Origin: a virus
DNA: 64,000 nt
Strand: one strand, 5' to 3'
Virus record (IMG/VR): IMGVR_UViG_3300043446_003513
Location: 1 to 64,000 of that record
The notes beneath the pieces are model-generated. The model searched no databases. It was not told where the DNA came from and worked only from the letters and a program-made list of their open reading frames with translations. The translations under genes and the position numbers were made by a program. Positions 42,278-49,109 of the stretch are shown in pieces. Position 1 is the first letter of the stretch. Every line of letters begins with the position of its first letter.

Positions 42278-42440
42278 GACATTAATAGATCTAGTTGAAC
42301 ACATAGAAGAACAAATTAAGTTATACGAGGATGACCTTGATATGACCACAGAGGAAGATATGGCCTCATTCTACCAGGGCCAACTGGAAGCATATGAGGA
42401 TTGTTTAATTAAATTAAAGTATATCTTGGATATGGACTAA
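42270..42440 (+). CDS. 56-residue helical protein
   Basis: TETLIDLVEHIEEQIKLYED and a second helix. SD GAGGAGG; overlaps the previous gene by 8 bases. Similar in plan to 41179-41427. Confidence 0.6.
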   Translation: MTETLIDLVEHIEEQIKLYEDDLDMTTEEDMASFYQGQLEAYEDCLIKLKYILDMD

Positions 42441-42488
42441 GATCTTAAGGGCAAGAAAAATTGCTTACGTATTTATGTCAAAATGCCC

Positions 42489-42517
42489 TTGACGGGTTTG
42501 CAAATTCAATATATAAT
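42489..42517 (+). promoter_or_regulatory. Promoter, standard type
   Basis: TTGACG (42489-42494), 17 bases, TATAAT (42512-42517). It lacks TGTCGGTG but keeps GCTTACGTA upstream and GCGAAAGGATAAC before the ATG. Confidence 0.75.
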
Positions 42518-42540
42518 ATTAATATAGCGAAAGGATAACA

Positions 42541-42813
42541 ATGGAAACTTTAACACTGGACCCCCGTCTTCAACGACAGGTTGAACTTGGGAGCTCTGGC
42601 CTAGATATCATTCATGGCGAGCTGAAGAATCTCATGTTACAAGCAGAAGTACATTTAGAAGCTGCCAGGGAGGTTGAGGAGGAATCTGGCTCTGCAATTG
42701 ATTCCATGGAGCGGACGTACTGGGAGGGACACCTAGACGCCTTGTCAGATATCTACAGTCTCACATATGCATTGGCATTCGAAATTCAAGAAAGGGATTC
42801 TCGTGAAGTATAA
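42541..42813 (+). CDS. 90-residue helical protein
   Basis: ELKNLMLQAEVHLEAAREVE and LDALSDIYSLTYALAFEIQE are two long helices. First of three coupled genes. Confidence 0.62.
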   Translation: METLTLDPRLQRQVELGSSGLDIIHGELKNLMLQAEVHLEAAREVEEESGSAIDSMERTYWEGHLDALSDIYSLTYALAFEIQERDSREV

Positions 42814-42982
42814 AGTATACGGTCGTAAGAACCAAGATTTTATAATTACAGTAAATGCTACAAGTCCTGAGGAGGCTGCAAGCATTGCAAATGGAATGTC
42901 TTCACATCTATGGACTGAGATTGAAACGGACGACGTCATCGAAGCAATTGACGTTGTTGACTATGAATTGGGGAATCGATAA
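42803..42982 (+). CDS. 59-residue protein
   Basis: From GTG 42803 (AGAAAGGGA upstream), overlapping the gene before. KYKVYGRKNQDFIITVNATS and EEAASIANG resemble small beta-alpha phage proteins with an ITVNATS-EEA line. Unknown. Confidence 0.62.
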   Translation: MKYKVYGRKNQDFIITVNATSPEEAASIANGMSSHLWTEIETDDVIEAIDVVDYELGNR

Positions 42983-43116
42983 TGGAGACTACTAAGGCCC
43001 ATATCTCAGACGTTTTAAAGAAGGTCCAGTCCCTTATGGACTCAGGATCCCTGCACGAGCTGGATGAGGCCTATAGCCTCATCTCAGATTTAATTAATGA
43101 TATCGAGATGTCCTAA
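42982..43116 (+). CDS. 44-residue helical protein
   Basis: SDVLKKVQSLMDSGSLHELD then a second helix. TAATG start. Unknown. Confidence 0.55.
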   Translation: METTKAHISDVLKKVQSLMDSGSLHELDEAYSLISDLINDIEMS

Positions 43117-43169
43117 TTGGGGGCGGAAAAACCCAGTTACGGAAATAACTAAATATAGGCGGAAAGCTG

Positions 43170-43198
43170 TTTACAAATCCTTGTAAATGGTATATAAT
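43170..43198 (+). promoter_or_regulatory. Promoter, standard type
   Basis: TTTACA (43170-43175), 17 bases, TATAAT (43193-43198). GTTACGG lies upstream (43136). No TGTCGGTG. Confidence 0.75.
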
Positions 43199-43223
43199 TA
43201 AAAAGATCATGAAAGGATCTAAA

Positions 43224-43367
43224 ATGACAACAAAGCGAGAATATCTAAAGTCCAAGGGAATCACAGTTGGAGCCCGTGGCCGTTTTTCAGGTGCAGCTAA
43301 GCAAGCCATTCAAGAGGCTTTGCAAAAGGGTGTAACCTTCACAGATGAGAAGGCCCCACGCAAGTAA
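43224..43367 (+). CDS. Lsr2-like DNA-binding domain, stand-alone
   Basis: 47 residues. REYLKSKGITVGARGRFSGA followed by AKQAIQEALQKG aligns with the C-terminal DNA-binding half of actinobacterial Lsr2, including the Arg-Gly-Arg minor-groove hook. The N-terminal oligomerisation domain is absent. Lsr2 silences AT-rich foreign DNA; a lone DNA-binding half could compete with host Lsr2 or act as a regulator. It has its own promoter and terminator. Confidence 0.72.
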   Translation: MTTKREYLKSKGITVGARGRFSGAAKQAIQEALQKGVTFTDEKAPRK

Positions 43368-43380
43368 CCTGAACTAATAC

Positions 43381-43419
43381 GGAGGGATGGTTGAGGAGAC
43401 TTGCCATCCCTCCTTTCAT
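43381..43419 (+). terminator. Rho-independent terminator
   Basis: GGAGGGATGG (43381-43390) and CCATCCCTCC (43404-43413), then TTTCATTT. Confidence 0.85.
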
Positions 43420-43449
43420 TTGGTAGAATTGAACATTTGAGAGGCGGAC

Positions 43450-43728
43450 ATGAAGAAAAAGATACCTGAGGCAAAAGTAGTAGAGGCTCTAGCAAGCCTA
43501 TTAGATAATTACTGGTTCAACCCCAAGATATTCGCAAATCTAATTGTTAACGAATATCCACTATATACCCAAGATAAACTAACTGAGTTAATTGTAGAGA
43601 TAGTAAGATATCAGAAGCAACGCTTCTCACACGAGTTGGAGCACGGTGAGACGTCTTCGGGACTGCTCTTCTCCGAGTACATTGGGTCCATTATCGAAGC
43701 AAATGAGGGCAGCAATGGCCAGGGCTGA
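43450..43728 (+). CDS. 92-residue helical protein
   Basis: AKVVEALASLLDNYWFNPKI and KLTELIVEIVRYQKQRFSHE. A TAGAAT box at 43423 and SD GAGGCGG precede it. It resembles other small helical early proteins. Unknown. Confidence 0.65.
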   Translation: MKKKIPEAKVVEALASLLDNYWFNPKIFANLIVNEYPLYTQDKLTELIVEIVRYQKQRFSHELEHGETSSGLLFSEYIGSIIEANEGSNGQG

Positions 43729-43909
43729 ATTCGATAGCTTAGGAAGAAGCAATCGGCTCAAAAGAGGCAAGCGGGCCCAGGATAAAGACTATGCATGGCA
43801 AATGACTAAGAAGATAATTGATCGGCGGAAGGCCGATAAACAAAAAGAAATAGATCTCTATAATGAACTTTGTGGTCCAGTAACTATAACATATATAGAT
43901 AAGAACTAA
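43715..43909 (+). CDS. 64-residue basic protein
   Basis: From ATG 43715 (GAGGGC upstream). ARAEFDSLGRSNRLKRGKRA and a basic helix (KKIIDRRKADKQKEIDLYNE); likely nucleic-acid binding. Last gene of the plus-strand early region. Confidence 0.62.
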   Translation: MARAEFDSLGRSNRLKRGKRAQDKDYAWQMTKKIIDRRKADKQKEIDLYNELCGPVTITYIDKN

Positions 43910-43928
43910 TTAGATATATCTTCCCCTT

Positions 43929-43960
43929 ATGCCCAAGTTTTATTGCTTGGGCATATTTTT
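43929..43960. terminator. Terminator closing the early region
   Basis: ATGCCCAAG (43929-43937) and CTTGGGCAT (43946-43954) followed by ATTTTTAT. The minus-strand genes approach from the other side. Confidence 0.8.
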
Positions 43961-44297
43961 ATGGGCAAAATCAAGGGCCAAATGTCTGCTTTACGACATA
44001 TGATCAAAAATCCCAGAAATTTACATATAAATCTATCAATATGTCGACAAATCTATATAGAATTATACCAATTTAGATCTAAATCTGCTAAAATTTAGTC
44101 AAAATATGGGCCATTTTTCTCGTTTACGAGGGCATATAAAATGTCCCTGAACGGTACAAATTGGACATATATGGACAAAGTGGAGCAAAATGGTATTAAG
44201 TGGGGCATTATGGGGTGGCTCAATTACTCATATATAAATTTGTCGATATATCTCTAGTAATTAGACCAATATCTATAGTCATTTAGATCATAGGATA
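43961..44297. other. AT-rich non-coding region between convergent gene sets
   Basis: No gene seen. It has two copies of the control-block words (CTTTACGAC with TCCCAGAAAT; GTTTACGAG with TCCCTGAAC), a TGTCGACA followed 8 bases later by TAGAAT (44043-44062), and two degenerate 50-base direct repeats (about 44040-44092 and 44239-44294) with ATTTAGATC words. It could be a decayed promoter array or an origin region. Confidence 0.5.
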
Positions 44298-44555
44298 CTA
44301 GTCAGAATAGCCTTTAAAGGGCTTATAAGGCCATTTAAGAGGGCGGGAGAATCTCTTGATAGTGTTCTCTTTTGGCTCATTTGATGAATTTTTATCAAGG
44401 CTATTAAGCCTTCTAATGGCATCAGTATAGCCTTTGAGAACAGTCTCGTAATTGGCATTTAATTTCTCGTATTTGGAATATATCATAATATACTGTCCTA
44501 CGATATATATAAAGGCTATTGTAGTTATTATAGATACTACTTGGTAGATTACCAT
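44298..44555 (-). CDS. 85-residue membrane protein
   Basis: From ATG 44555, overlapping the previous stop. VVSIITTIAFIYIVGQYIMI is one membrane helix, then a coiled coil (KLNANYETVLKGYTDAIRRL) and a basic tail. Small spanin- or holin-like topology, but not near lysis genes. Unknown. Confidence 0.6.
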   Translation of the reverse strand: MVIYQVVSIITTIAFIYIVGQYIMIYSKYEKLNANYETVLKGYTDAIRRLNSLDKNSSNEPKENTIKRFSRPLKWPYKPFKGYSD

Positions 44556-44740
44556 TGAGCTTCCCCGTCCCATTCTGCCAGAATTTCCATGGCTTTTATG
44601 AGGCTAGTTTCTGGGATGTCATTAAATAGGATACGGTTCTTTTCTGTATGCCTAGTCCAGCCCCGCCATCCCTGCCTATCCTGCCACATTTTACTGGCAG
44701 TATTATGACGATCCAAAAGATGATTATTTATTGTATCCAT
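44549..44740 (-). CDS. 63-residue hypothetical protein
   Basis: HNTASKMWQDRQGWRGWTRH and IPETSLIKAMEILAEWDGEA. It overlaps both neighbours. Unknown. Confidence 0.6.
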   Translation of the reverse strand: MDTINNHLLDRHNTASKMWQDRQGWRGWTRHTEKNRILFNDIPETSLIKAMEILAEWDGEAQW

Positions 44741-44883
44741 TTATCTCCATCCCAATTCTTTTTAGCCCATTCTGCAACGAAGTCTGCCGAATCTACGCAT
44801 GGTCTACATAGCCAAAGCATCTTATCTCCGTCCTGGTAAGCGTAGCTTCCCTTTCGGAGGCATGTGTCGCATCTAGTCATCAT
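44728..44883 (-). CDS. 51-residue zinc-knuckle protein
   Basis: CDTC and CRPC frame a small metal site; then DSADFVAEWAKKNW. SD GAGAAGGAAA. Its end overlaps the next start. Confidence 0.6.
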   Translation of the reverse strand: MMTRCDTCLRKGSYAYQDGDKMLWLCRPCVDSADFVAEWAKKNWDGDKWIQ

Positions 44884-45077
44884 AAAATTTCCTTCTCTCG
44901 CGTCGCACTTTTCGCACTTTCTGTCGAATTGTGATCTAATTTAACTATATGGTAATTATTTTTCTCTAATATATACATAATGAATTTAGCCATCTGTCTA
45001 GGCTCGTCTGGAAGCCCATATTGATATTGATGATATAAGCCTTCCTGTAATATATAGAATGGAGTATCTTTATTCAC
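44880..45077 (-). CDS. 65-residue hypothetical protein
   Basis: GTG start overlapping the previous stop (GTGA). MAKFIMYILEKNNYHIVKLD helix. Unknown. Confidence 0.6.
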   Translation of the reverse strand: MNKDTPFYILQEGLYHQYQYGLPDEPRQMAKFIMYILEKNNYHIVKLDHNSTESAKSATREKEIL

Positions 45078-45268
45078 TTTACATCCTTCATAATAAAAGC
45101 CGCTGCTTCATCGTAGCCAGCCTCTACTAACATATCCGCCACTGTTTCCCTTTCAAGCTTACGAGCCTTTGTACAGCCGCTGCAAGGGCATTTCCAGGAC
45201 GTCTTCCTGTAGGTTATTTGATCCCTGGGTGGTCTTAAATGATCCGTCTCTGCCGCTTCTAAATCCAT
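45074..45268 (-). CDS. Small Cys-containing protein
   Basis: 64 residues with CPCSGC and a helical end (TVADMLVEAGYDEAAAFIMK). Zinc binding is likely. SD CGGAGGCGG. A consensus promoter precedes it. Confidence 0.62.
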   Translation of the reverse strand: MDLEAAETDHLRPPRDQITYRKTSWKCPCSGCTKARKLERETVADMLVEAGYDEAAAFIMKDVK

Positions 45269-45284
45269 TTCCGCCTCCGTGTAA

Positions 45285-45313
45285 AGTATATAATATTAAA
45301 ATATTCTAGTCAA
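45285..45313 (-). promoter_or_regulatory. Promoter inside the repeat word
   Basis: TTGACT, 17 bases, TATACT on the minus strand. The -35 belongs to the ATATTCTAGTCAAC word that is also found in the repeats at 30871 and 31692. Confidence 0.68.
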
Positions 45314-45498
45314 CCACATTTAGGACATTGATATTTACTATGAACACATGATGGAAGTTTACGATAAATACTAAAATCATTTAACCAAGATATAATTACT
45401 GTGGTAGTAGTATTGCATTGATTAGCTATTTCTTCTACTGATCTTTTTTGATTAACATATTGTTCTATTAACCATTTTTTGTCTGTAAATTTCGCCAA
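45310..45498 (-). CDS. Small HTH protein with zinc end
   Basis: 62 residues from TTG 45498 (AGGAAAG upstream). DKKWLIEQYVNQKRSVEEIA followed by NQCNTTTTVIISWLNDF is a helix-turn-helix like those in homing-endonuclease or terminase-small accessory domains; ends CPKCG. Could bind DNA. Confidence 0.62.
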   Translation of the reverse strand: MAKFTDKKWLIEQYVNQKRSVEEIANQCNTTTTVIISWLNDFSIYRKLPSCVHSKYQCPKCG

Positions 45499-45581
45499 GG
45501 GCTTTCCTCCGCCTCATCAATATAGTCATCCATATTTTTGGTGTGATCGATAGTACAATTTCCACATGCCCTACACATCAT
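45468..45581 (-). CDS. 37-residue Cys-rich protein
   Basis: MMCRACGNCTIDHTKN start, acidic end. The ATG overlaps the oxygenase stop (ATGA). CxxCxxC with His suggests metal binding. Confidence 0.5.
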   Translation of the reverse strand: MMCRACGNCTIDHTKNMDDYIDEAEESPWRNLQTKNG

Positions 45582-46135
45582 GGCATAAAATATCCAGGAT
45601 GAGGAAATATATAATCCATATAGGCATATCTAGTTCCAGATAAAACCTCCTGAGTATAATGATTTGTTTCTGGTAAGTAATCAAATATTAATAAATCATT
45701 GTGTTCTGGCTTATATTTAAAGTTTAAGTTAGGAAATACTATTTCCCCTCCAGTAAAATCTCCTAAATACCAAGCTATTTTATAATCTATGAAGCTATTT
45801 GATTCATGTTTTGAAATTTCAGACTTTTGACCAGTTCTCAATCTTATAAAATTAATATGCTGATAGGTCCAATGTGTTGGTGCCAACATGTCTATTAATG
45901 GATCATGAACATCTTGATAACTTATTATATCAACCCCACATTTATCTTCCCAATAGGTTCCTTGTATATCGCCAGACTCATAGTTTTCATGTTCGTACCA
46001 AACACTTTCTGGGTGGGAATTCAATATAGATATATATTTGTCAGCTATCGACAAATCAAAAAAGTTTTTATATAAATATACATGATCATTTAATTTAATT
46101 ATTTTTTGATCTGTCAATAGCCGTGGAGTATTCAT
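45578..46135 (-). CDS. 2OG oxygenase-like with altered iron site
   Basis: 185 residues from ATG 46135 (just after the AhpD stop). H110, H159 (TNHYTQEV) and R169 (SGTRYAYMDY) are kept, and TGGEIVFP marks the family. But the HxD motif reads H110-E-S112: the Asp ligand is Ser. Loss of this carboxylate is known in Fe/2OG halogenases (Ala or Gly there) and in inactive copies. It is the third gene after AhpC and AhpD, so it may be redox-linked. Confidence 0.8.
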   Translation of the reverse strand: MNTPRLLTDQKIIKLNDHVYLYKNFFDLSIADKYISILNSHPESVWYEHENYESGDIQGTYWEDKCGVDIISYQDVHDPLIDMLAPTHWTYQHINFIRLRTGQKSEISKHESNSFIDYKIAWYLGDFTGGEIVFPNLNFKYKPEHNDLLIFDYLPETNHYTQEVLSGTRYAYMDYIFPHPGYFMP

Positions 46136-46136
46136 T

Positions 46137-46646
46137 TTAAGCCGATAAGATTTTTGAAATTGCATTTATTGTTGATGCAATTCTTCCAATATCTCTAAGT
46201 TGTTCCGTAGAGTATCCTTCTTGCTTTAAAGTGTCATAATGAGCTTTCACACAAAAATGGCACTTTCCAATTATTGATGCTACTAATGAGTAGGCTTCAA
46301 ACTTGCCCTTGGTAGTTCCGCCATGACTTGAAATAGCATTCATTCTTAATTGAGCTGGAAGACCTTTTAAGTCTTTATCTCCCGCCATCTCAATATACGG
46401 GTACCAAATATTATTTTGAGCCATTAATGATGCAGCAGTAAGAGCGGCATCTCTTTCAGTAACATTATCAGCGCTTGCTAAAATAAAAGTTAAAAGCTTA
46501 CTGTTTCCTGTAGCAAATGCAGCAGAAATAGATAAATACTTTGCTTCTTCTGGATCAATAGAAGATCTATTAATAACTGCATCTAGATTTAACTTAATAT
46601 CTTTAGCGTAATCAGGAATAGACTCTTTTAGTTGATCAACCCACAT
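46137..46646 (-). CDS. ahpD: AhpD-like alkylhydroperoxidase
   Basis: 169 residues. IGKCHFCVKAHYDTL holds the CxxC (C129, C132) and His136 of AhpD. In actinobacteria AhpD reduces AhpC. It overlaps the upstream AhpC gene by 11 bases, so the pair is made together. Unusual cargo for a phage; it may protect against peroxide made during infection or by oxygenases. Confidence 0.88.
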   Translation of the reverse strand: MWVDQLKESIPDYAKDIKLNLDAVINRSSIDPEEAKYLSISAAFATGNSKLLTFILASADNVTERDAALTAASLMAQNNIWYPYIEMAGDKDLKGLPAQLRMNAISSHGGTTKGKFEAYSLVASIIGKCHFCVKAHYDTLKQEGYSTEQLRDIGRIASTINAISKILSA

Positions 46647-47181
46647 TTAATGTGTCTCCACCCAAAGGTCTGTTGCATGCACAAAGTTCTCCAGTTTGCA
46701 AGGCGTCCAAAACTCTCAAAGCTTCGTCTGCATTGCGACCAACGTCTAGATTATTGCAAGTAACATGTTGAATAATATTATCTGGATCTACAATAAATGT
46801 TGCACGATATGTAACTCCAGATGAATGGTGAACGCCTAAATCATTTGCTAATTGGTGCGCCGTATCTGCAAATGACCAAGAATTTGTTTTTCTTAGATCT
46901 TCATGAGCATTTCTCCAGGCCACCTTACAAAATTCATTATCGACAGAACCAGTCATTAATACTGCATCACGGTCGTTAAAATCATTGACTAACTTATCAT
47001 ATGCAACAATTTCTGTTGGACATACAAAAGTAAAGTCTTTTGGATAAAAAACAATTATTTTCCATTTTCCAGGAAATGAATCTTGTGTAATAGTTTCGAA
47101 AGTTGAATCGTCATAAGTTAAAGCTCCTGGCTTAACACCAGTAACAGCAAAATCTCCTAATTTGCTTCCAACAGTTTTCAT
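46636..47181 (-). CDS. ahpC: Peroxiredoxin AhpC
   Basis: 181 residues. The peroxidatic Cys54 lies in FYPKDFTFVCPTE, and the resolving Cys in GELCACN near residue 168. It reduces peroxides. Consensus promoter and SD AAAGGAG precede the start. It leads the AhpC-AhpD-oxygenase operon. Confidence 0.92.
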   Translation of the reverse strand: MKTVGSKLGDFAVTGVKPGALTYDDSTFETITQDSFPGKWKIIVFYPKDFTFVCPTEIVAYDKLVNDFNDRDAVLMTGSVDNEFCKVAWRNAHEDLRKTNSWSFADTAHQLANDLGVHHSSGVTYRATFIVDPDNIIQHVTCNNLDVGRNADEALRVLDALQTGELCACNRPLGGDTLNVG

Positions 47182-47204
47182 TTTTCTCCTTTGTGTAGGG
47201 TTTT

Positions 47205-47233
47205 AGTATACAAAATGTTTTTGTATCTGTCAA
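47205..47233 (-). promoter_or_regulatory. Consensus promoter of the ahpC operon
   Basis: TTGACA, 17 bases, TATACT on the minus strand. It overlaps the T-run of the terminator just upstream. Confidence 0.8.
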
Positions 47234-47264
47234 AAAAAATAATAGCTCGCATAAGCGAGCTATT
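47231..47264 (-). terminator. Rho-independent terminator
   Basis: AATAGCTCGC and GCGAGCTATT (47241-47264) with a TTTTTTT tail on the minus strand. Ends the small-gene operon at 47280-47963. Confidence 0.85.
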
Positions 47265-47279
47265 ACTATAATGTTATTT

Positions 47280-47483
47280 TTATACTTTTCTGCGACCAGT
47301 CTTTTTTGGTTTAATTCCGCCAACGGGCCTTTCTCTACGAATGCCATGTCGGTTTCTATCTACAACTAATCCTTGTTTTGGATATTTTCTTGTAGCCTGT
47401 TCGCTTGTTACAGCTCCTGCTGGAGCTGAATTTGGTGGCGGAACCATTCCAGTTCCATCATCCTTTTTAAAATTTTCAGACAT
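47280..47483 (-). CDS. 67-residue basic protein
   Basis: Basic end (DRNRHGIRRERPVGGIKPKK) and a disordered start (GTGMVPPPNSAPAGAV). Likely nucleic-acid or membrane contact. Unknown. Confidence 0.6.
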   Translation of the reverse strand: MSENFKKDDGTGMVPPPNSAPAGAVTSEQATRKYPKQGLVVDRNRHGIRRERPVGGIKPKKTGRRKV

Positions 47484-47486
47484 TAA

Positions 47487-47660
47487 TTAATCCTCTTCTG
47501 CATTTAAAGGATTTTCTAATTCTGACTCATTTTCCATTTCAGAAATTTCAAGATTCAATCCCTGATATGCTGCATTTGATCCAAGAGGGTTCATTGAGTC
47601 AGTAGAAAACATTCCACCAGAACGAATAACTTGAGGCTCTCCATTAATATTTTGTATCAT
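47487..47660 (-). CDS. 57-residue acidic protein
   Basis: GGMFSTDSMNPLGSNAAYQG and an acidic helix (EISEMENESELENPL). SD AAGGAGG. Unknown, probably real as all four genes here are coupled. Confidence 0.55.
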   Translation of the reverse strand: MIQNINGEPQVIRSGGMFSTDSMNPLGSNAAYQGLNLEISEMENESELENPLNAEED

Positions 47661-47758
47661 TACATGTCCTCCTTTTTTGATTCGAGTGACATTGTCTTAG
47701 CATCTTTTAATGGTACACCCATAAAATCTTCGCTGTCACAACCACACATAGCGCACAT
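47660..47758 (-). CDS. 32-residue Cys-rich peptide
   Basis: MCAMCGCDSEDFMGVPLKDA. CxxCxC may hold a metal. TAATG overlap with the next start. Confidence 0.45.
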   Translation of the reverse strand: MCAMCGCDSEDFMGVPLKDAKTMSLESKKEDM

Positions 47759-47759
47759 A

Positions 47760-47963
47760 TTAGTTTCCTGCGCCGAAGTTACGAGTCTCTTCTACAGAGT
47801 GGACCATTTTGTTTGTTAATCCAGCTTCTCCCTGTGAAGACTTGTCTTGTGCTGCTGGGAATGATCCTGTCGCTGGAGAATAGTCTCCCGACGCATTAAT
47901 ACCATTTGTTCCTGCTGCACGACGATTTGCTGTAAAACCGTCCATGTTAATTCCGTTTGTCAT
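47760..47963 (-). CDS. 67-residue hypothetical protein
   Basis: Two copies of TNGIN, low complexity (SGDYSPATGSFPAAQD). SD TAGGAGA. Preceded by an AGCGG/CCGCT hairpin (47987-48008) and TATAAT (minus strand, near 48018). Unknown. Confidence 0.55.
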   Translation of the reverse strand: MTNGINMDGFTANRRAAGTNGINASGDYSPATGSFPAAQDKSSQGEAGLTNKMVHSVEETRNFGAGN

Positions 47964-48031
47964 TATATCTCCTATAGGTTATATTTAAGCGGGTCTAGAA
48001 GTCCGCTCATCAGTCTATTATAGCATTTAAA

Positions 48032-48709
48032 TCAACTAAAAGTACTTAGTTGGCCTAGGTCGTTTAAAGTAATTGGTCTCTCTTTTGGGTAAGAATTTGG
48101 TGGGGTATTTTTACCAGAACCAGGGGTGTCAGTTAAGAATATAACAACATTGTGTCTTTCCCCACTAATTATCTCAAAAACCTCGTGAGGAACTGATTTG
48201 TTCCCCTCAAAAAATATTAAGGTGCCTTCTTCTGGCTTCAATATTAAATTTTGTAAAGGAAAGGATATCTCTCCGCCAGAGTATTCGTTTGGATTATTTA
48301 AATACAAAAGAGCAGATTTATCATTTTCAAAACCAGGCCGTCCTTTAAAGCTTTCAGTAGTTGAGTCTAAATAATAATTATCCATGTGTAATTTATTTTT
48401 AGATCCTGGCACCATTTTGTTGTAATGTATATTTCTTACAAAATATCTTGATCCATATTTATCTGAAATTGTCTTTGCAATACATGTGGCAAGCATGGTA
48501 ACTAAATCTATTGCAATGTTGTAATTGCTATCAATTGTATATTCTGAAATTGGATTTCCGAGTTTTAAGTGATCTTCTGTTTGATTTTTTGAAAACCCGC
48601 CAAATACACCTGGATCTGGTGTTTCAACAGTATTTGGTCCAATTGTTTTGTATAAAAATTTTGCAGTATCTGAAGAAATATAACTTTTAATTATATTTAT
48701 TTCTTGCAT
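48032..48709 (-). CDS. 2OG-Fe(II) oxygenase
   Basis: 225 residues. H108 and D110 (KLHMDN), H175 (VPHEVFEI) and R185 (SGERHNVVIFL) are present with SGGEISFP. Groups with 5915 and 31113. It overlaps the DUF2061 gene start by one base. Confidence 0.87.
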   Translation of the reverse strand: MQEINIIKSYISSDTAKFLYKTIGPNTVETPDPGVFGGFSKNQTEDHLKLGNPISEYTIDSNYNIAIDLVTMLATCIAKTISDKYGSRYFVRNIHYNKMVPGSKNKLHMDNYYLDSTTESFKGRPGFENDKSALLYLNNPNEYSGGEISFPLQNLILKPEEGTLIFFEGNKSVPHEVFEIISGERHNVVIFLTDTPGSGKNTPPNSYPKERPITLNDLGQLSTFS

Positions 48710-48909
48710 TATTTAACTTTGTTTCCAAATTTAGCCCAAATTCTTTCATGAATATAATACCCTATTGATTCCCACGCAATGTAAATTAAAGCCCCCAGGC
48801 TGGCATATTCCCATTCGCCAGTAAATAAATAAATTACTCCAGCAACGCCAATTAAATGAAAGGTTTCCCAACTTAATGTTTTTATTAAACTTTTTTTATT
48901 AGATTCCAT
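48709..48909 (-). CDS. DUF2061 membrane protein
   Basis: 66 residues. KSLIKTLSWETFHLIGVAGV and the ESIGYYIHERIWAKFG end are the DUF2061 pattern: two membrane helices and a YYIHER-W motif. Occurs in bacteria and marine or freshwater phages; function unknown. Overlaps the oxygenase downstream. Confidence 0.8.
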   Translation of the reverse strand: MESNKKSLIKTLSWETFHLIGVAGVIYLFTGEWEYASLGALIYIAWESIGYYIHERIWAKFGNKVK

Positions 48910-48938
48910 TATATCCCCTTATATATTATTGTAGCATA

Positions 48939-49109
48939 TTAATTAAGGTGAAATACTCTTACACAAAAAGCACATGGGTCTCCACCACTTTCCCATTGGT
49001 TCATTTCGTCATCATCCCATGGCGCTCCATCATGAGTGTCACAAAAAACATCTGATATCCAGCCTTGATCATATCCATATTTAATCCATTCGTCAAAATC
49101 TATAGCCAT
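48939..49109 (-). CDS. 56-residue Cys-containing actinophage protein
   Basis: FDEWIKYGYDQGWISDVFCD, CDTHDGAPWDDDEMNQWESG and DPCAFCVRVF form a pattern known to me from many actinophages. Overlaps the thioredoxin stop by 10 bases. Confidence 0.7.
   Translation of the reverse strand: MAIDFDEWIKYGYDQGWISDVFCDTHDGAPWDDDEMNQWESGGDPCAFCVRVFHLN

Noticed and set aside
44137-44162. TGTCCCTG word as a further regulon promoter
   Set aside because: No -10 box at the fixed 8-base distance and no gene downstream.
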